Source of the DNA: an uncultured Psychromonas sp. | GTDB lineage: Bacteria > Pseudomonadota > Gammaproteobacteria > Enterobacterales > Psychromonadaceae | DNA length: 64,000 bases | Assembly (NCBI RefSeq): GCF_947489755.1 | Contig: NZ_CANLFB010000015.1 | Location: 42,429-106,428 of the forward strand | Direction of reading: 5' to 3' | In this document: one piece after another, positions 9,297 through 18,315 of the stretch | How positions within the stretch are numbered: position 1 is the first letter of the stretch | Layout: each line of letters opens with the position of its first letter | The notes under the pieces: model-generated | Database searches by the model: none | What the model was told of the DNA's origin: nothing | Seen by the model: the letters and a program-made list of their open reading frames with translations, nothing else | Made by a program: the position numbers and the translations under genes

Positions 9297-9971
9297 TCAC
9301 TTTAATAGATTCATATAACGAGCATGCAGATCTGCTTTTAATTGTGGATACTTTTGCAATAATTCGTTGAGCCGTTCCCTTGCCTTTTCTCTTTGCTCTG
9401 TCGCTAATAAGTCATCTATTTTATTAAAAGTTGCCATTACTTCTAAAGCGCCTTCCGGTGTCATTTTACTTATTGATTTCACTTTATTTAATTGAGTCAT
9501 TTCACTGTCTGCTGAGACTGATGGCAACGTTGAATCAGTCATAATATCGGAGACTTCTTTTTGTCTTCGTTTTTCAATACTTACCCTCTGTTTAATACTT
9601 TTTTGAAGCGAATTATTGACGGGCTGCCCAGTCGCTTTAATCGATGAAAGCCCAGTTGCTTCTGTTTCCATTAATTGATGAGTCTCTCGTTTATTTTCGT
9701 TATCAGCAGGTTCATGAAATGAATCACTATTATGCAGATATAGTATTGTCACTAACACCAATGAAGCTGCTGTTGAAAGCTGTCCATACCAAGTTTGATA
9801 TAGCGCTGGTTTTTTTATAGAGGCAATAGGCTTTAAAGGAGTTTGAGTCTTTGTTTCTACTGGAGTTTTTGCTAGCGCTAATATTTTAGCATCTAGTTCA
9901 GCACTCGGCTTTTCAGTTGCGCCTTCACTATAAAACCTTGCAATATCATGGTCAGTAAATTTTTCACTCAT
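9297..9971 (-). CDS. putative membrane anti-sigma factor
   Basis: This 224-aa single-pass protein has a soluble N-terminus (about 1-62) containing DIARFYSEGATEKPSAELDAKILA, one membrane helix at about 64-80 (STAASLVLVTILYL), and a charged C-terminal part ending in a helical repeat-like segment (ATEQREKARERLNELLQKYP). Its start overlaps the stop of the sigma gene by one base (TAATG), so the two are translationally coupled. Position and topology argue for an anti-sigma factor holding the ECF sigma at the membrane. There is no clear zinc-binding ZAS motif, so the call rests on context. GGGGAAAG precedes the ATG. Confidence 0.6.
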   Translation of the reverse strand: MSEKFTDHDIARFYSEGATEKPSAELDAKILALAKTPVETKTQTPLKPIASIKKPALYQTWYGQLSTAASLVLVTILYLHNSDSFHEPADNENKRETHQLMETEATGLSSIKATGQPVNNSLQKSIKQRVSIEKRRQKEVSDIMTDSTLPSVSADSEMTQLNKVKSISKMTPEGALEVMATFNKIDDLLATEQREKARERLNELLQKYPQLKADLHARYMNLLK

Positions 9972-10567
9972 TATACTTTCCCCATTTTATGCATTAGGCA
10001 ATGCTTTAACTTATTGATGCCATAACGAATCCGACTTTTCACGCCTTCACTTGATTCCCCAACTAACTTAGCAATCTCATTGAGGGTGAAACCAGATTCA
10101 TGCTTCAATAAAAAAGCTTCTTTTTGTTGTCTAGGTAATTGCTTCAAACACCACTTTAAATGTTTTGCTTGCTGCGACAAGTATAATTGTTCATCAATAT
10201 TTTTCTGTTGTAGATCGGCTAAGTACCCCGCTTCTGTTTCATTAGGCACTTCAGTTTCTTTATCTTCAACATTCAATGTAATCACTTTATTTTCAGTTGA
10301 ATGACGACGGTAATGATCAATTAATTCATTATGCGCAATACGATATAACCAAGTAGTAAATTTACTGCTGACTTGATAAGTCGAACGCGCTTTAATTAAT
10401 TTATTCCACACATTTTGGTAAAGTTCTTCAGCTAATTCCGGCGTAGCACTTTGCCTTAAAAAATAACGATATAAACTATCTTTATGGCGAGTATACAAAG
10501 CAGTAAAAGCGTGTCCATCGCCCTGTGCGTATTGCAACATTAAGCTTTCGTCAACGATCTCTGTCAT
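9971..10567 (-). CDS. ECF-type RNA polymerase sigma factor
   Basis: This 198-aa sigma-70 family protein has region 2 at about 20-90 (YTRHKDSLYRYFLRQS, AEELYQNVWNKLIKA, KFTTWLYRIAHNELIDHYRR) and region 4 at about 135-190 (LPRQQKEAFLLKHESGFTLNEIA, GVKSRIRYGINKLK). It redirects RNA polymerase to a small regulon, probably including its own operon. It lies at the head of a unit with a membrane anti-sigma gene (one-base overlap) and downstream of a vWA lipoprotein gene whose stop is about 60 bp away on the same strand. AAGGGA supports the start at 10567. The inducing signal is unknown. Confidence 0.92.
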   Translation of the reverse strand: MTEIVDESLMLQYAQGDGHAFTALYTRHKDSLYRYFLRQSATPELAEELYQNVWNKLIKARSTYQVSSKFTTWLYRIAHNELIDHYRRHSTENKVITLNVEDKETEVPNETEAGYLADLQQKNIDEQLYLSQQAKHLKWCLKQLPRQQKEAFLLKHESGFTLNEIAKLVGESSEGVKSRIRYGINKLKHCLMHKMGKV

Positions 10568-10629
10568 AAGTCCCTTTACTGTATTTTTACTTGAAGGCTT
10601 TACTTAAAAATAATGCGATTTTAAGCGTT

Positions 10630-12489
10630 TTACTGCAATGCTTGTGCTGTACGTACTAGCTGGATAAATTCAGCACGATAACCAAAGTGATCTTCACCTT
10701 TATTCTTAATGGCTAAATCAATACAATCCTGATATTGCCATTGGTTAGTATATTTTGCACCTTTAAGTAATTGTGTAAATCCAGCAACCGCAGCTGAAAA
10801 CTGAAAGTCCTTACTGGTCGACTTATTTAATAACTCTTCTGTAAAGATAGGTTGACTGATCAATTGGCTGCTATCACTATGCGGTTGTTTATAACGGACC
10901 TTAACAAAGGCTAGTTCCTGATTATTTGATGTTGACCCTTTTTCTTTATTATTACGCTTGGGTTGAGATCTAAAATCCTGGTAACGTCGATCGTCTATTT
11001 GTTTATTATTCGATCCTACTAAAGTGACTTCATAAAGCGCCGTTACCGCATGACCGGCACCCAGTTCAGCGGCATCGACTTTATCATTATTAAAATCTTC
11101 ATCGGCTAATAAGCGATTTTGATAACCAATCAATCGATACTCAGCAACTTGTTGAGGATTAAATTCCACTTGGATTTTTACATCTTTAGCGATAATCTGC
11201 ATGGTACTCGTCAACTCATCTACTAATACTTTACGTGCTTCATTAATAGTATCAATGTAAGCATGTTGGCCATTACCAATATTGGCTAATTGTTCCATCA
11301 AACCATCATTATAGTTACCTTGACCAAAACCTAAGGTGGTTAATGCAATACCGGTTTGGCGCTTTTTAGTGATTAATGCCTTAAGCTTATCAATCGATTG
11401 CGTACCGACATTGAAATCGCCATCGGTTGCTAAAATCACTCGATTTACTCCCCCCTTTTTAAAGTTCTTTTCAGCAATTTGGTAAGCAAGTTCAATCCCT
11501 TGTGCCCCGTTGGTTGAACCACCAGCAGATAACTGGTTAAGCGCTTGAGTGATTATTTGATGGTTATTACCCGGTGTTGCAGGCAAAACGACTCCAGCAG
11601 CACCAGCATAAACAACAATGGCAACAGAATCACTTTCATCGAGTTGTTTCGTTAGCATCGTAAGGCTTGATGTCAGAAGTGGTAATTTACCAGGGGTGTT
11701 CATTGACCCAGAAACATCTAATAAAAAAACTAAATTAGCAGATTTTAAATCAACTTTTGCCACCTCGAACCCTTTGATACCAATTTTAATTAATTGTCGT
11801 TGCTCATTCCAAGGTGCATTACCGACTTCAGTATATACTTTAAAAGGCACCTCTATATTGGCAGGAGAAGTATAATCGTAATTGAAATAATTAATGAACG
11901 CTTCCTCTCTCACCGCATCATTAGGAGGTAACTTGCCATTGTTTAAAAAACGACGACTATTACTATAACTGCCTGTATCAACATCAATTGAAAAAGTAGA
12001 AATGGGATCGATACTCACTTGTTTAACAGGGTTCTGTATCGAGCTTAAATAATGTTCTCGGTCTTGAGGCTTGCTGAAAATAGGTAATATCGAAGGTACA
12101 AGTTTATTAACGAGAGTATCATTAGCTAGCAAAATAGGATGGGAATTTTCCATTTTCTTTACACGAGACAGACGAGTAACATGCCGTTCTTTTGATGATA
12201 AGACATGATTATTTTTTAACGTATTTTGATCCAAAGCCTCCTTTTCTTGTTGAAATTCTTCAACCGCTATATTCTCTTGTACTACTCCGTTAGCATCTTC
12301 AGCTTTTATTGGCTTATCTTTTTCATCATAGCTTTGATTACAAGCCGTTAAACTAGTTAACATTAGCAAGCTAAGCGTTGTTAACTTACATTTTGAATGG
12401 GGAAAAATATTAAAATTAAATGCGCTATTCGCTGTACTTATTAACGCAGCAGTGGACGTAACAAACATAGCTCGAGGAGTATTATTCAT
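10630..12489 (-). CDS. von Willebrand factor A lipoprotein (YfbK-like)
   Basis: This 619-aa protein has a lipobox LTAC ending at Cys50. It is preceded by an unusually long N-terminal leader with two hydrophobic stretches; an AAGGTG ribosome site supports this start. A vWF-N type segment (ISTFSIDVDTGSYSNSRRFL) precedes a vWA domain with a complete MIDAS: DVSGS, the Thr in GGSTNG, and the Asp in ATDGDF. The C-terminus (FQFSAAVAGFTQLLKG, GEDHFGYRAEFIQLV) matches the DUF3520 tail of E. coli YfbK. It probably works at the cell envelope, binding a partner through a divalent metal. It shares its strand and likely transcript with the sigma/anti-sigma pair. Confidence 0.88.
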   Translation of the reverse strand: MNNTPRAMFVTSTAALISTANSAFNFNIFPHSKCKLTTLSLLMLTSLTACNQSYDEKDKPIKAEDANGVVQENIAVEEFQQEKEALDQNTLKNNHVLSSKERHVTRLSRVKKMENSHPILLANDTLVNKLVPSILPIFSKPQDREHYLSSIQNPVKQVSIDPISTFSIDVDTGSYSNSRRFLNNGKLPPNDAVREEAFINYFNYDYTSPANIEVPFKVYTEVGNAPWNEQRQLIKIGIKGFEVAKVDLKSANLVFLLDVSGSMNTPGKLPLLTSSLTMLTKQLDESDSVAIVVYAGAAGVVLPATPGNNHQIITQALNQLSAGGSTNGAQGIELAYQIAEKNFKKGGVNRVILATDGDFNVGTQSIDKLKALITKKRQTGIALTTLGFGQGNYNDGLMEQLANIGNGQHAYIDTINEARKVLVDELTSTMQIIAKDVKIQVEFNPQQVAEYRLIGYQNRLLADEDFNNDKVDAAELGAGHAVTALYEVTLVGSNNKQIDDRRYQDFRSQPKRNNKEKGSTSNNQELAFVKVRYKQPHSDSSQLISQPIFTEELLNKSTSKDFQFSAAVAGFTQLLKGAKYTNQWQYQDCIDLAIKNKGEDHFGYRAEFIQLVRTAQALQ

Positions 12490-12706
12490 AAAATCACCTT
12501 TTAAATAAAACAGTATTGTTACTGCTATAAACGGATGACTTTATAAAATGGGGTTAAAAAATATTTAAAAATACTTATATTAAGCGCTTACTATGCGAAT
12601 CTATAAAAGTATTTTTTATATTAATAAAACATAAAAGGATTTGATACGAATAAAAATTACTTGTCTGTTATCATATCCCGTCTTTTTCTCACTGTGGGAT
12701 ATTGTA

Positions 12707-13903
12707 ATGAATTCAGCTTCGCCAACTCGCTCTCGTTTGGCCTCAATTATTTTAGTATTAGGTATTTTATTGATAGCCGCCAATTTACGAGGTCCAATCA
12801 CAGGTATTGGCCCTGTGCTAGATCAGGTCATCAACAGCTTTCAATTAACGGCTTCTCAAGCAGGTATGTTAACAACTCTTCCTCTTCTCGCCTTTGCAAT
12901 TGCCTCTCCAATGGCAACGACCTTAGCTAAAAAGCAAGGACTAGAGATATCATTATTTATTGCATTATTATTGGTTGGTTTAGGACTAAGCACACGCCTA
13001 ATTGATTCAGTAGTTGTGCTTTATATCGGAACCGCTGTCATTGGAGTGGGTATTGCGATTGGTAATGTTTTATTACCGAGTTTAATTAAACGTGATTTTC
13101 CACATAAAGTAGCCGTGATGACGTCTGCTTACGTATTAGCAATGGGCATTTTTGCAGGTAGTTATTCGGCGTTACTTATCCCATTAGCGGCTTATAAAGA
13201 TCTTGGTTGGCAAGTCGCATTAGCTTGTTATGGTTTAATTACGTTATTCAGTATTATTATTTGGTTACCGCAATTAAAATTGCATACAAAACCGACGAAA
13301 GACCTCACTCAATCACATACCAAAGGTAAAATTTGGCATCATTCCATTGCCTGGTACGTGACCTTGTGTCTCGGTCTCAATTCCTTTTTTACCTACGTGA
13401 TGATTGCTTGGTTGCCAAATATATTAATGGAAGGTGGTCACAGTGCCCAACAAGCAGGTGTATTACATGGCGCGTTTCAAATGGCCTCTGCTGTACCAGG
13501 AATAATCCTAATACCTTTGTTATCAAAATTAAAAGATCAACGAATACTCGCGTTATCGTTGGCAATTTTAGGCTTTATTTGTGCTTTAGGTTTATTGTAC
13601 TTCCCTCACTTTGCTTTTATTTGGTCAACAACCTTAGGTTTTTGTGCCGGTGCTATTTTTATTTTAGGCTTATCTTACATAAGCTTACGCACTCATCATT
13701 CAAGTCAAGCAGCGTCATTATCAGGAATGGCACAATGTGTAGGCTATTTACTAGCTGCCATCGGCCCAATGTTTGCGGGAGCTTTACATTCACACTTTGA
13801 CAGTTGGGCTCCTGTATTGTGGTTATGTGCTTTAGCGAGCTTATTATGTGGTGTATTTGGATATTTAGGTGGACGAAATGTCACTTTACATGAACATGCT
13901 TAA
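12707..13903 (+). CDS. MFS transporter, CynX/NimT family
   Basis: This 398-aa protein has 12 predicted membrane helices. The segment LLIAANLRGPITGIGPVL near the N-terminus is the signature of the cyanate permease / 2-nitroimidazole transporter branch (CynX, YeaN/NimT). It should be a proton-driven exporter or importer of a small anion or drug-like molecule; the substrate is not readable. I place the start at ATG 12707, eight to ten bases after GGGAT; an upstream in-frame start at 12641 would add 22 non-conserved residues. The gene converges with the GFA gene, and a repeat-family copy lies between them. Confidence 0.88.
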   Translation: MNSASPTRSRLASIILVLGILLIAANLRGPITGIGPVLDQVINSFQLTASQAGMLTTLPLLAFAIASPMATTLAKKQGLEISLFIALLLVGLGLSTRLIDSVVVLYIGTAVIGVGIAIGNVLLPSLIKRDFPHKVAVMTSAYVLAMGIFAGSYSALLIPLAAYKDLGWQVALACYGLITLFSIIIWLPQLKLHTKPTKDLTQSHTKGKIWHHSIAWYVTLCLGLNSFFTYVMIAWLPNILMEGGHSAQQAGVLHGAFQMASAVPGIILIPLLSKLKDQRILALSLAILGFICALGLLYFPHFAFIWSTTLGFCAGAIFILGLSYISLRTHHSSQAASLSGMAQCVGYLLAAIGPMFAGALHSHFDSWAPVLWLCALASLLCGVFGYLGGRNVTLHEHA

Positions 13904-13964
13904 ACTTATACTTATTATAGACAAGCTAATTACTATTTATGATCAAACTTAACTTATAATCACA

Positions 13965-14034
13965 CTTAACTAAGTAACCTCAGTTGTGGATAAGCAAAGC
14001 GATGCAACACCCATAATGGGGCTTAGTTAAGTGA
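13965..14034. repeat. AACCTCAG repeat family, copy B inside an inverted repeat
   Basis: AACCTCAGTTGTGGATAAG-CAAAGCGATGCAACACC (13976-14011) is a diverged copy of the family. It is enclosed by CACTTAACTAAG (13965-13976) and CTTAGTTAAGTG (14023-14034), a perfect 12-bp inverted repeat. It lies between two convergent genes, where it could act as a bidirectional transcription stop. Confidence 0.65.
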
Positions 14035-14080
14035 CTTGGTTAAGTTACTTGGATTCAAATAATAAATGGATAACTATTTT

Positions 14081-14494
14081 TTAAATAGTGGGGACAGTAT
14101 CAAAAGCATTAATGTCGCTGAGTTCTTTAAGCCATAGAGCTGCAGAACGACACCAGATTTGTACTTTAGGTATTAGTTGTTCTCGTTGTTTGATAGCGCC
14201 AATACGTAAACCATATATTTTATCGCCATCACCTACCGATGTAGCATAAAGTGTTGTACCACAATTTTCACAAAAGCCTTGCGCTCGCTTATTACCACTT
14301 TCTGCTATTTTTATGTACTCTTTAGGCTTCCCTACAGTAAAAATAACACTATTAGGTAATGTCATTACTGCAATACGAAAAGGACCACTAGAGATCTCTT
14401 GGCAATCAGAACAATGGCAAGCGATCACTTTGTTTTGATCAACTTCAGCAGTATATTGAATCTCACCACAATGGCATTGACCATTAATTTTCAT
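14081..14494 (-). CDS. GFA-domain zinc protein (CENP-V/GFA family)
   Basis: This 137-aa protein carries the zinc-binding pattern of the GFA family: CHC at 7-9, the CHCSDCQ cluster at 26-32, and FCENCGT in the second half. Family members include glutathione-dependent formaldehyde-activating enzymes, but most small ones have no proven reaction. I start at ATG 14494, preceded by AAGG. An upstream in-frame ATG at 14551 would add a basic 19-residue extension and lacks a good ribosome site. The gene lies just downstream of the CopD-like membrane protein on the same strand. Confidence 0.85.
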   Translation of the reverse strand: MKINGQCHCGEIQYTAEVDQNKVIACHCSDCQEISSGPFRIAVMTLPNSVIFTVGKPKEYIKIAESGNKRAQGFCENCGTTLYATSVGDGDKIYGLRIGAIKQREQLIPKVQIWCRSAALWLKELSDINAFDTVPTI

Positions 14495-14556
14495 AAAAAC
14501 CTTAATAAGTTTAACAATTACATGCCTTAGCCAAATACGATCTTGATTCAATTTAT

Positions 14557-15024
14557 TTAATAAAACAAACCATGTACGCCTGCGACACCAGCAAAAACAG
14601 CAACTAAACTAATTGATAATAAAATGGTGTGCATCAACTGCAAATATTGAAATGCTCTATCGCTATTTTTCTGTGCTTGTAGATGAAACCATTTATGTAA
14701 AAATAAAGGCTCAAGCACAAATAAGACCAGCATAAATAGTACCCAAATGAATAGCATTAAATGAATCCACCATTGCATCGATGCCCATCCATTCAATACG
14801 TACAACATATAAAAACCAGACAACCCAGTCACTAAAGTGGTTAATTTAGCTTGAAAGCCAAACTGATGTTCTAACGTCTCAAATAAGCTTAATCTGTTCT
14901 CGGTGGAAGTGCTTTTTCTAATAGCCGGAATCAGTACCGTAGTAACAAAACCTACGCCACCAATCCAAAGTACAACAGCGACGACATGTAATGCACGTGC
15001 AATAACAAAGTAATGATGTTCCAT
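14557..15024 (-). CDS. CopD-like four-helix membrane protein
   Basis: This 155-aa protein has four predicted membrane helices. It opens with RALHVVAVVLWIGGVGFVTTVL, a pattern shared with CopD/DUF2269-type proteins that often coordinate heme or copper through the first-helix His. Another His-containing helix (WWIHLMLFIW) follows. The start at ATG 15024 removes a 22-residue basic extension that would begin at 15090. It ends 62 bp before the GFA gene, so the two may be co-transcribed. The exact role is unknown. Confidence 0.65.
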   Translation of the reverse strand: MEHHYFVIARALHVVAVVLWIGGVGFVTTVLIPAIRKSTSTENRLSLFETLEHQFGFQAKLTTLVTGLSGFYMLYVLNGWASMQWWIHLMLFIWVLFMLVLFVLEPLFLHKWFHLQAQKNSDRAFQYLQLMHTILLSISLVAVFAGVAGVHGLFY

Positions 15025-15196
15025 ACAAAGCGCCTTATATTTACGCTTAACGTTGTATCTGATTAACCGATTCGAAAAATACAGACACAACTTGTTAGCG
15101 TTAATAAAGTAAATAAAATAAAGTGATAGGAGTGATATAACGTCAACATCACCTCTTTTCTATTATATTAAGCTTTATTTTATATAGAACTTTGTT

Positions 15197-15595
15197 CTAC
15201 ATTAACTTTTGTTCTTTCAGCCACTCTATGACTTTAATTGATCCAAGTGAACAAAGGGCTTTATTATCGTAATCAATAAATTGAATTTCTTCTATTTCTG
15301 CTGCTGGGGCTAAGCGCCCTTTGAACTCAGCAAAATAACAAGTTAATTTAACCATGACATCATCAGCCCGACCGTCAGCTTTTGCTTTAAAAGTGCCAGC
15401 GTATTTGATTGATTCAGGCACTAAATCAATAGAAATTTCTTCTTTAATTTCACGTATTAATGCCGCTTCATCAGACTCGCCTAACTCACGTTTTCCACCT
15501 GGAAGATAAAAAAGCTTTTTGTTTATAGAACGAGCATTTAATAACTTGCCCTCGTAAATATATAGCCAAGCTAACTTATCAATTTCTTTTTTCAT
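15197..15595 (-). CDS. NUDIX hydrolase
   Basis: This 132-aa single NUDIX domain contains the box GGKRELGESDEAALIREIKEE (about 33-53), which holds the REUxEE metal-binding core. The Gly two residues after EE is Ser here, a minor deviation. It should hydrolyse a nucleoside diphosphate linked to another moiety, using Mg2+. The pattern resembles MutT-like cleaners more than ADP-ribose specific forms. GGGATAG precedes the ATG. The substrate is unknown. Confidence 0.88.
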   Translation of the reverse strand: MKKEIDKLAWLYIYEGKLLNARSINKKLFYLPGGKRELGESDEAALIREIKEEISIDLVPESIKYAGTFKAKADGRADDVMVKLTCYFAEFKGRLAPAAEIEEIQFIDYDNKALCSLGSIKVIEWLKEQKLM

Positions 15596-15640
15596 AACTA
15601 TCCCAAAATATAACTATCAAGTGTAAACATCCTTATTCAC

Positions 15641-16324
15641 TTAGCTTTTTCTACTCATTCCTGCTGATATTGCCAAGACACTGCCCAATACAATAAACAC
15701 ACTACCAACTGTTCGGTTAACAATTTTCATCGTACTTGGTTTTGTTAATAGAGGGCTTATTTTTGTACCTAACCCAGCGTACATAAACATGGAGGTGCAA
15801 TCTATAAAAAACCAAGTGCTAGCGAGTACGGCATATTGTTCAATTTGTGGTAAATCAGCATTCATAAAACTAGGGAATAATGCAATAAAAAATAATAGAT
15901 CTTTAGGGTTGCTGATACCCACCATAAAACCTTTTCTAAATAATAAATAAGCAGAGTAAGCGACAGGTTTTTTATTTTTATCGACATCTATCTCAGGCTC
16001 TGTACAACATATGGATGTTGTATCAACGTTATTCTCTATAGTCTTTTCTCTCCAAGCGCTCCATCCTAGATACAATAAATACCCTGCACCCAATACTTTG
16101 ATCACAAAGAAAAGTGTCTCAGAAGCGACTAGAATAGCGCCAAGGCCAACAGCTGAAAGAGTCATCAGTAATAATGCAGCAATAGCGCCACCCAAAATGG
16201 TAGGGAGTGTTTTTTTGTTGCCGAATTTAACACCATCGGAAATACATAATAGCGCGGAAGGTCCGGGACTAAATATCAGTACGCTAATAACGCTGACATA
16301 AACTAGCCAAGTACTTAATTCCAT
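15641..16324 (-). CDS. LysE/RhtB-family amino acid exporter
   Basis: This 227-aa protein has six predicted membrane helices. It starts with a family-typical VSVISVLIFSPGPSALLCISDGVKFG segment (the PGP loop) and continues with VLGAGYLLYLGWSAWR, the conserved third helix. It should export an amino acid or derivative by proton exchange. A cytoplasmic loop of about 25 residues holds paired Cys (SICCTEPE). GGAG precedes the ATG at 16324. It stands alone, with a hairpin upstream that ends the neighbouring gene. Confidence 0.9.
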   Translation of the reverse strand: MELSTWLVYVSVISVLIFSPGPSALLCISDGVKFGNKKTLPTILGGAIAALLLMTLSAVGLGAILVASETLFFVIKVLGAGYLLYLGWSAWREKTIENNVDTTSICCTEPEIDVDKNKKPVAYSAYLLFRKGFMVGISNPKDLLFFIALFPSFMNADLPQIEQYAVLASTWFFIDCTSMFMYAGLGTKISPLLTKPSTMKIVNRTVGSVFIVLGSVLAISAGMSRKS

Positions 16325-16478
16325 TTATCTAACTCCATCATTTAACTTAATTTTTATTATTGTTTTTTATTTATTGCTCTAAATTTACACGTGACTTTAT
16401 TTGTAGTTTTATACTACTTATATAAATAAACTTATAGTGAAATGTGTATTTAGACAAAAAATAATGTGCCTAAGATTT

Positions 16479-16513
16479 AATGCAAAGTATTAAAGAGCTC
16501 AATACTTTGCATT
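16479..16513 (-). terminator. hairpin downstream of the peroxiredoxin-like gene
   Basis: AATGCAAAGTATT and AATACTTTGCATT form a perfect 13-bp stem with a 9-base loop, about 145 bp past the stop of the gene at 16657-17190. The T-run is weak, so termination is only likely. Confidence 0.6.
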
Positions 16514-16656
16514 ATTTTATAGAGTTTACTCGTTAAAACCGTTTCCTGTTTAACCACTTTCATTGAAGTAAAATACCCTAAAGCTTATAAGTAACCAGCA
16601 TTGAGGTTAAATAAACGCTAAGGGCTATTTTTAGGCGTGGTTTTAGGAAATAGTTT

Positions 16657-17190
16657 TTACGAATAAGTACCACGAATCGGGTAATCATTCTCAGGTGCTT
16701 TAATAAATTCAAGTCCACCAGCTAATACGTCTATTTCAGGTCGAGCAAGCGGACCATTTGAGATATTAAGTACTTGCACTTGGCCTTTTTCATTAATAAC
16801 AAATAAGCCAGGTTCAGCAAAAACATGATCTGTCTCTTTTTCTGAGCGAGGATTAGAAATATACAATCCTAAAGCCTGCATTTGCTCAATACTTAAACCA
16901 TAATAGATAGGAAAACTTATTTCTAAATCAGCTAAATGTGTTTCAAGTTGCGCTTTACTATCTGCTGATACAGCGACAATTTCAACACCGTTAGCTGTAA
17001 TTCTTTCTTTATATGTTTCAAGTAAATTAAGGTATTTAGTACATAATGGACAATGCTTACCACGATAAACGACAACCATTTTCCAATCAGCATCGTCAGA
17101 TATATTGCGAAGGTCGACGTCGGTGCCATCAAGCCCTTTTACTAAAATAGATGGAAAAGGCGAGCCCGCTGTAATTGCTGAATGTGCCAT
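16657..17190 (-). CDS. peroxiredoxin-like (AhpC/TSA fold) protein
   Basis: This 177-aa thioredoxin-fold protein has VVYRGKHCPLCTKYLNLLE with Cys47 and Cys50, a CxxC in place of the single peroxidatic Cys of classical peroxiredoxins, followed by VEIVAVSADSKAQLETHL. This pattern belongs to the 'peroxiredoxin-like family' (alkyl hydroperoxide/thiol-disulfide type). It probably reduces peroxides or disulfides in the cytoplasm. CAGGAG precedes the ATG. It lies 70 bp downstream of the YceI gene on the same strand, so an operon is plausible. Confidence 0.83.
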   Translation of the reverse strand: MAHSAITAGSPFPSILVKGLDGTDVDLRNISDDADWKMVVVYRGKHCPLCTKYLNLLETYKERITANGVEIVAVSADSKAQLETHLADLEISFPIYYGLSIEQMQALGLYISNPRSEKETDHVFAEPGLFVINEKGQVQVLNISNGPLARPEIDVLAGGLEFIKAPENDYPIRGTYS

Positions 17191-17260
17191 AATATTTGCT
17201 CCTGATTTATATTAAAAAGATTAAACTCGACAATAAAATACTTTGTTTAAATGAAAGTGT

Positions 17261-17836
17261 TTATTGTTTGAAAATTAAATTGAATGTAACAGGTACTGCA
17301 GTACTAATTGAAGGTAACCCAGCAATCTCTTTAAGCTGTTGGACTCCCTTTTCTAAACCATAATCACTTGCATTAATGACAAGTGGCATAACAGAAGTCA
17401 CTAATAATCTTTGATCGTTTAATTTAGTAACTTGTACATCTGTTGTGATCTGATTTATTACCCCATGAAGCGATAAATTAAACTTAACGGATTCACTATA
17501 CGTATCACCAACATTTAAACTTGCCAATTTTTCTACATCAACAAATCCAGTTAATTTTGCATCCACAAATTTCGCGGTATCAAATAACATTTTTTCAATT
17601 CGTTCATTACGAATACCAATATTAGTTTCAACACTACTAAGGTCGATGTTTAGCTCTACCTGGCCAGAGTCGTTGATTTTCCCCGTTAATTTTTCAAAAC
17701 TATGGACCTCACCTACCTTTAAACTTTTGATGCTGACAAAATTGAGTTTGGAACTCTCAGCAGACAAATCCCATTGTGCAAATGCACTTGGTGACAAAAA
17801 GGCAAACAACAGGGCAACTCCAGAGAGTGCTTTCAT
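17261..17836 (-). CDS. YceI-family periplasmic lipid-binding protein
   Basis: This 191-aa protein has a signal peptide (MKALSGVALLFAFLSPSAFAQ) and a YceI beta-barrel (VGEVHSFEKLTGKI, NIGIRNERIEKMLFD, FVDAKLTGFVDVE). Family members bind polyisoprenoid or amphipathic lipids in the periplasm. The start is settled by GGAG eight bases before ATG 17836. The upstream ATG at 17848 overlaps that ribosome site itself and would spoil the signal peptide. Confidence 0.9.
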   Translation of the reverse strand: MKALSGVALLFAFLSPSAFAQWDLSAESSKLNFVSIKSLKVGEVHSFEKLTGKINDSGQVELNIDLSSVETNIGIRNERIEKMLFDTAKFVDAKLTGFVDVEKLASLNVGDTYSESVKFNLSLHGVINQITTDVQVTKLNDQRLLVTSVMPLVINASDYGLEKGVQQLKEIAGLPSISTAVPVTFNLIFKQ

Positions 17837-17848
17837 AAAAATCTCCAT

Positions 17849-18253
17849 TAATTTTTAGTTAACTTAAAAAAACCTACAAGTACCATCGTCTTAACATCTT
17901 GTTAAGTAGAATAACTCCGTATTTACGGTGGATAGACAGCTCTAATATTTGTATTAAAGCTGTCACACAATATCAAACGTAGTAATTTAATCAATCAGTT
18001 AACCAAGGTTTAATCATAACAAATAAGAAAAGTGAAAAAATAGGGAAACGAAAAGCATGATTTAATCAAAAGTATTGGCCAATATTATTATCAAGCGCTT
18101 TAGCTAAAGAGCGTAGTTAAAAGACGTCATTAAAGGGATTAATTAAAGAAGTTAGTTGAGGGGCTTAATTAATGAGATTAATTAAGCATAAAACGTTGTT
18201 GGATACATTAAACTTATGTGGCTCATTTTGCTTTAAAATAACACAAAATGCTA
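17849..18253. other. intergenic region, no gene seen
   Basis: About 400 bp of AT-rich sequence with loosely repeated TTAATTAA-type words near 18100-18190. Part of it should be the promoter of the YceI gene. No operator or RNA was recognised. Confidence 0.4.
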
Positions 18254-18286
18254 AAGTCGTTATGTCAAACAACAACATGACGACTT
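18254..18286 (-). terminator. hairpin downstream of the HAD phosphatase gene
   Basis: AAGTCGTTATGT and ACATGACGACTT form a 12-bp stem with one G-U type pair and a 9-base loop, about 30 bp past the stop at 18316. No long T-run follows on the minus strand. Confidence 0.5.
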
Positions 18287-18315
18287 AACCGATGAATGAT
18301 AAACAGATAAGAAAC

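Noticed and set aside
12616..12801. 61-codon minus-strand frame over the MFS start
   Set aside because: No ribosome site or conserved pattern. It overlaps the well-supported N-terminus of the MFS gene.
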